In this document: positions 5,826-8,429 of the stretch, in pieces
Numbering within the stretch: the stretch's first letter is position 1
Layout of the letters: every line of letters begins with the position of its first letter
Assembly (NCBI GenBank): GCA_030690705.1
Contig: JAUYGE010000051.1
Span: 1-8,429, forward strand
From: Dehalococcoidia bacterium
GTDB lineage: Bacteria > Chloroflexota > Dehalococcoidia > JAENJB01
DNA length: 8,429 nucleotides
Reading direction: 5' to 3'
Notes under the pieces: generated by a model
Told to the model about the DNA's origin: nothing
Databases searched by the model: none
The model's input: the letters and a program-made list of their open reading frames with translations, nothing else
Program-made: the position numbers and the translations under genes

Positions 5826-6275
5826 ATGAGAATAGAGAGAACATTGAAGATAGCGGCTCCGATAGATAAGGTGTGGGGCGCCATCATGGATGTGCCCTCC
5901 GTGGCGGCGCTGATGCCCGGCCTGGAGAAGATAGAGAAGATAGACGACAAGAGCTACAAGAGCACCATGAAGAGCAAGGTAGCGGGTGTGCCGGTGAGTT
6001 TCGAGCTTCTAACCACCATCACCGAGATGGAAGCGCCCTCTATGATTAAGACGGTGACTGATGGCAAGGCTCTGGGAGGGCTGGGGCGGGTGAGCCAGAA
6101 CCAGACCCTCCGGTTGAAGGCCACCTCGGACAGGGAAGTGGAAGTGAACTACGAGGCCGACGTCATGCTGGTGGGCCGGCTGGCGACCTTCGGGGAGAGG
6201 ATCTTCCGCGCCAAGGCCACCGAGATGGGTGACAAGTTCATCGAGGCCTTTATCAAGAAGGTTTCTTCCCTCTAG
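5826..6275 (+). CDS. CoxG-like SRPBCC-domain protein (CO dehydrogenase subunit G family)
   Basis: The 149-residue protein matches the CoxG family in length and pattern: MRIERTLKIAAPIDKVWGAI (1-20) with the A-P-x-x-KVW turn, the LMPGLEKIEKID stretch (29-40), a middle beta region, YEADVMLVGRLATFGERIF (109-127), and a C-terminal helix ending in KFIEAF. CoxG is not a structural part of molybdenum hydroxylases. In CO-oxidising bacteria it is linked to membrane association of the enzyme and has been reported to bring quinone to it, so here it may connect the upstream hydroxylase to the respiratory chain. It lacks the C-terminal hydrophobic helix of longer CoxG proteins. The ATG at 5826 has AGGA (5815-5818) seven bases upstream. 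It lies 177 bp after the large-subunit gene, beyond the palindrome, and I saw no strong promoter of its own. Its last 23 bases overlap the end of the convergent transporter gene. Confidence 0.87.
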   Translation: MRIERTLKIAAPIDKVWGAIMDVPSVAALMPGLEKIEKIDDKSYKSTMKSKVAGVPVSFELLTTITEMEAPSMIKTVTDGKALGGLGRVSQNQTLRLKATSDREVEVNYEADVMLVGRLATFGERIFRAKATEMGDKFIEAFIKKVSSL

Positions 6276-7668
6276 GTACCAGGGTGGCCAGGGCCGCCAG
6301 GCCCGAGAACACGGCTCCGATCAGATAGGCATTCTTCAACGCCTGCAGGAAGAGCGCGGTTTCCTGTTGCATCGACTCAAATGTGGGTAGCAGGGCGAAC
6401 AGAACGGCCGCGCCGAGAACGGTTCCCATAAGCCATCCCATGTTGCGGGACATGTTTATCATGCTGGAACCCACACCGAGGTGAGCTGGAGGAATGCTGG
6501 CCATAATGGCGCTGTTGTTGGGTGATTGAAAGACGGCCATGCCGAGGCCGAAGAGGGCCAGACGCCAGGCGGAATCGAAGGGCGTGCTATCTGCGCCAAG
6601 TTGCGACATCAGGAAAAGGGCTACGGCGCTGATGACGGGGCCGATGAATGTGAGACGCCTGGTACCGATGCGGTCTGACAGGGTGCCGCTCAATGGTGAG
6701 AAGACGAGGAAGCTCACCGACAGGGCGATAACTGTCAGGCCTACTGTCTTAGGTGTCAGGTGGAGGACCATCTGGAGGTAGAAGGGGGTGAGGAAAAGGA
6801 GGATGTGCTGGGCCGTGAAGGCCAGAAAGGCGGCCGTGTTACCCAGGGAAAACGCCCGTATAGTGAAGATGCTGAGGCTAATGACCGGTTGAGGCACGCG
6901 CCTCTCGGTGCGGATGAAGAGAGCGGCCCACAGGAAGATGCTTACCCAGAGTGCGAGGACCGGTATGGACCCCCAGCCCCAGGCGGGGCCGCGGTTGACG
7001 AGCAAAAGGAGCGAAAGCAAGAAGAGAAAGAGACTGCTGGCGCCGGTGCGGTCGAAGGTCTGGCCCTTGGCGCGGGTCGTTTCCAGGGAAAAAGCGCGGA
7101 CGCGCCGGGCTACGAAGAAGGTAGACATGGCGATCACCACATCAATGGCAAAAATGGATCTCCACCCCAGGAACTCGGTGACGATGCCCCCGAGGGCGGG
7201 GCCGATGGCGGTGGTAAGGCCGATACTGGCTAGCTGAAACCCGAAAGCTTTGCCTCTCTCGGCTGGAGGGAAGGCCTGGGCGATGATGGCATGGCCAACT
7301 GCCATTTTCATAGCCGCGGCGATTCCCTGGGGCACGCGGAAAGCGATGAGCATGCCGATGTTCTGAGAAAGACCGGCGAAGATGGAGGCAATGCTGAAAG
7401 CCAGCAGTCCCCACATGAAGATGCGGCGATGGCCGAGCATGTCGCCCAGGCGTCCGAAGGTCAGCAGGAGGCTGACGATGATGAGGCGGTAAATGCTGAT
7501 GACCCACTGGGTGGTGCCGATATCGGTCGAGAACTCGCTGGCGATGCTCGGAAGTGAAACGCCCAGCATGCTCGAATCCAGGGTGGAGGGGATGGAACCG
7601 GCCATGGCGATGGCAAGGATGTGCCACTTGTTGATGTTCGGTTGGAGCATGGGAAGATATTTTAGCAC
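6253..7668 (-). CDS. MFS transporter, DHA2 (EmrB/QacA-like, 14-helix) family
   Basis: A proton-coupled inner-membrane antiporter by family, usually exporting drugs or other small organics; its substrate here is unknown. The 471 residues give about 14 hydrophobic segments, roughly at 14-36, 52-72, 83-101, 104-131, 140-163, 168-188, 210-226, 234-252, 274-298, 308-326, 338-355, 367-389, 410-430 and 446-466. Motifs: LDSSMLGVSLPSI (30-42, the DHA2 helix-1 motif, with Ser-Met-Leu-Gly replacing the usual Thr-Val-Val-Asn), motif A GRLGDMLGHRR (72-82), motif B with Arg111 (FRVPQG), and motif C GPALGGI (156-162). The longest reading starts with GTG at 7668. An ATG at 7650 (465 residues) is equally credible, since neither has a Shine-Dalgarno sequence. 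It runs opposite to its neighbours, overlaps the CoxG-like gene tail-to-tail, and shares a 105-bp divergent region with the OYE-family gene, suggesting shared control. Confidence 0.92.
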   Translation of the reverse strand: MLKYLPMLQPNINKWHILAIAMAGSIPSTLDSSMLGVSLPSIASEFSTDIGTTQWVISIYRLIIVSLLLTFGRLGDMLGHRRIFMWGLLAFSIASIFAGLSQNIGMLIAFRVPQGIAAAMKMAVGHAIIAQAFPPAERGKAFGFQLASIGLTTAIGPALGGIVTEFLGWRSIFAIDVVIAMSTFFVARRVRAFSLETTRAKGQTFDRTGASSLFLFLLSLLLLVNRGPAWGWGSIPVLALWVSIFLWAALFIRTERRVPQPVISLSIFTIRAFSLGNTAAFLAFTAQHILLFLTPFYLQMVLHLTPKTVGLTVIALSVSFLVFSPLSGTLSDRIGTRRLTFIGPVISAVALFLMSQLGADSTPFDSAWRLALFGLGMAVFQSPNNSAIMASIPPAHLGVGSSMINMSRNMGWLMGTVLGAAVLFALLPTFESMQQETALFLQALKNAYLIGAVFSGLAALATLVPRGKKPS

Positions 7669-7773
7669 AGCATATTGTGTCGAATCTATACCTGCTGTCT
7701 CTTCCGTAGCTCTCGCCTCAGCTTTGTGCTACCATTCCATGATAGCGAACCAGCTACAGAGGGGGTGAACACT

Positions 7774-8429
7774 ATGAGCAGCATGAAGTTCGAGAAGTTG
7801 TTTCAGCCATTCGACCTTGGTGGGATGCGGCTGAAGAACCGCATGGTGATGCCGGCCATGTCCATCGGGATGGCCACTGATGACGGCTATGTGACCGAAC
7901 GGCTTCTGGACTATTTCGAGGAGCGGGCCCGTGGGGGTGTCGGGCTGATCATCGTCGGCTACGCCGTGGTTGAGTTCCCTCGGGGGCTCACTGGTCCCAA
8001 GCGGGTGGCTGTAGACGACGATAAGTTTCTTCCCGGCTTGACTTCCCTGGCGCAGCGCATCAAGCAGAACGGTGCGCATGTGGCGCTCCAGTTGAACCAT
8101 GCCGGAGGTTTTGCCATTTCCTCGTTTGCCGGGTCCATGCCGGTAGCTCCCTCATCGGTCATCTGCCGTGTTGGTGGGGAGATACCGCGAGCGATGACGG
8201 TAGACGATATTCAGGCGATGAAGCTGCGCTTTGTTGAGGGCGCGCAGCGGGCCCAGAAGGCCGGTTTCGAGGCCGTGGAGATACACTCCGCTACCGGCTA
8301 TTTGCTCAACCAGTTCCTTTCTCCGTCCAAGAACAAGCGCACCGACGCTTATGGCGGAGATCTGCCAAACAGGGCCAGGTTCTTGCTGGAGATAATCGCG
8401 GCCATTCGCGAGAAGGTGGGCGCGTCCTA
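7774..8429 (+). CDS. Old Yellow Enzyme-family FMN oxidoreductase (NADH:flavin oxidoreductase), N-terminal part only
   Basis: The 218 codons visible cover the first half or more of an FMN TIM barrel, cut by the right edge. Motifs: KNRMVMPAMS (21-30, FMN-binding strand 1), YFEERARGGVGLII (47-60), QLNHAGG (106-112), the active-site segment VEIHSATGYLLNQFLSP (168-184), and RTDAYGG with NRARFLLEI (189-207). Such proteins use NAD(P)H to reduce C=C bonds in enones, enoates or dienoyl-CoA thioesters. QLNHAGG and the N-terminal wording are closer to YqjM and FadH-type reductases than to yeast OYE. FadH-type members carry [4Fe-4S] and NAD(P)H domains further on, which cannot be checked here. In OYE1, His191, Asn194 and Tyr196 form the substrate site; here these read His171, Thr174 and Tyr176, so the second ligand is changed. 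The ATG at 7774 has AGAGGGGGTG six bases upstream; Met4 is a weaker alternative. Confidence 0.93.
   Translation, partial: MSSMKFEKLFQPFDLGGMRLKNRMVMPAMSIGMATDDGYVTERLLDYFEERARGGVGLIIVGYAVVEFPRGLTGPKRVAVDDDKFLPGLTSLAQRIKQNGAHVALQLNHAGGFAISSFAGSMPVAPSSVICRVGGEIPRAMTVDDIQAMKLRFVEGAQRAQKAGFEAVEIHSATGYLLNQFLSPSKNKRTDAYGGDLPNRARFLLEIIAAIREKVGAS

Noticed and set aside
5925..5942. Tandem 9-base repeat GAGAAGATA in the CoxG-like gene
   Set aside because: It encodes the EKIEKI segment typical of the family and is only two units long.
6760..7233. Plus-strand open frames opposite the MFS gene
   Set aside because: Glu/Gly/Arg-rich shadow translations with no domain; the minus-strand frame has clear transporter motifs and hydrophobic segments.
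7706..7757. Weak promoter-like and inverted-repeat signals (GTAGCT/AGCTAC; TGCTACCAT extended -10) upstream of the OYE-family gene
   Set aside because: The -35 match is poor and the repeat arms are six bases at 40-base spacing, within what chance gives.

Overview
The window is moderately GC-rich bacterial DNA, densely coded on both strands. The gene set suggests an anaerobic or facultative environmental bacterium of the Chloroflexota/Dehalococcoidia kind. It has an archaeal-type (class V) fructose-1,6-bisphosphate aldolase/phosphatase, a three-subunit molybdenum hydroxylase with a CoxG-like partner, an Old Yellow Enzyme (OYE) family flavoprotein, and an intergenic palindrome built on the TTCGACA/GAGC motif common in such genomes. 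The lineage is an inference and would need phylogeny to settle.

Layout. Positions 1-1573 (minus strand) hold a two-gene unit: fbp, then rdgB, which starts with TTG inside the fbp stop (TTGA overlap) and runs off the left edge. Positions 1574-1929 are a 356-bp divergent control region with a near-consensus sigma70-type promoter facing each way and a cluster of TCAAGCT repeats between them. Positions 1930-5648 (plus strand) are a tight FAD / [2Fe-2S] / molybdopterin operon of the xanthine dehydrogenase/CO dehydrogenase superfamily, in medium-small-large order. After a 177-bp gap containing a 79-bp imperfect palindrome comes a CoxG-like SRPBCC gene (5826-6275). It overlaps tail-to-tail with a 14-helix DHA2-type MFS transporter on the minus strand (6253-7668). 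A 105-bp divergent gap then leads to an OYE-family oxidoreductase (7774 onward) cut by the right edge.

How the genes may work together. In the hydroxylase, electrons would pass from a substrate hydroxylated at the Mo centre (large subunit) through two [2Fe-2S] clusters (small subunit) to FAD (medium subunit) and then to an acceptor, possibly with CoxG linking the enzyme to the membrane. The large subunit has the Mo-hydroxylase core and catalytic Glu. It lacks the two residues that recognise purines in xanthine oxidase and the CO dehydrogenase loop, so its substrate is unknown. The transporter and OYE-type reductase alongside make a catabolic module for an aromatic, N-heterocyclic or enone-like compound plausible but unproven. 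The fbp-rdgB unit looks like housekeeping (gluconeogenesis and nucleotide-pool cleaning). I found no CRISPR array, tRNA, rRNA, insertion sequence or clearly new system. The most interesting items are the substrate-orphan hydroxylase, the divergent repeat-bearing control region, and an active-site substitution in the OYE-family protein.
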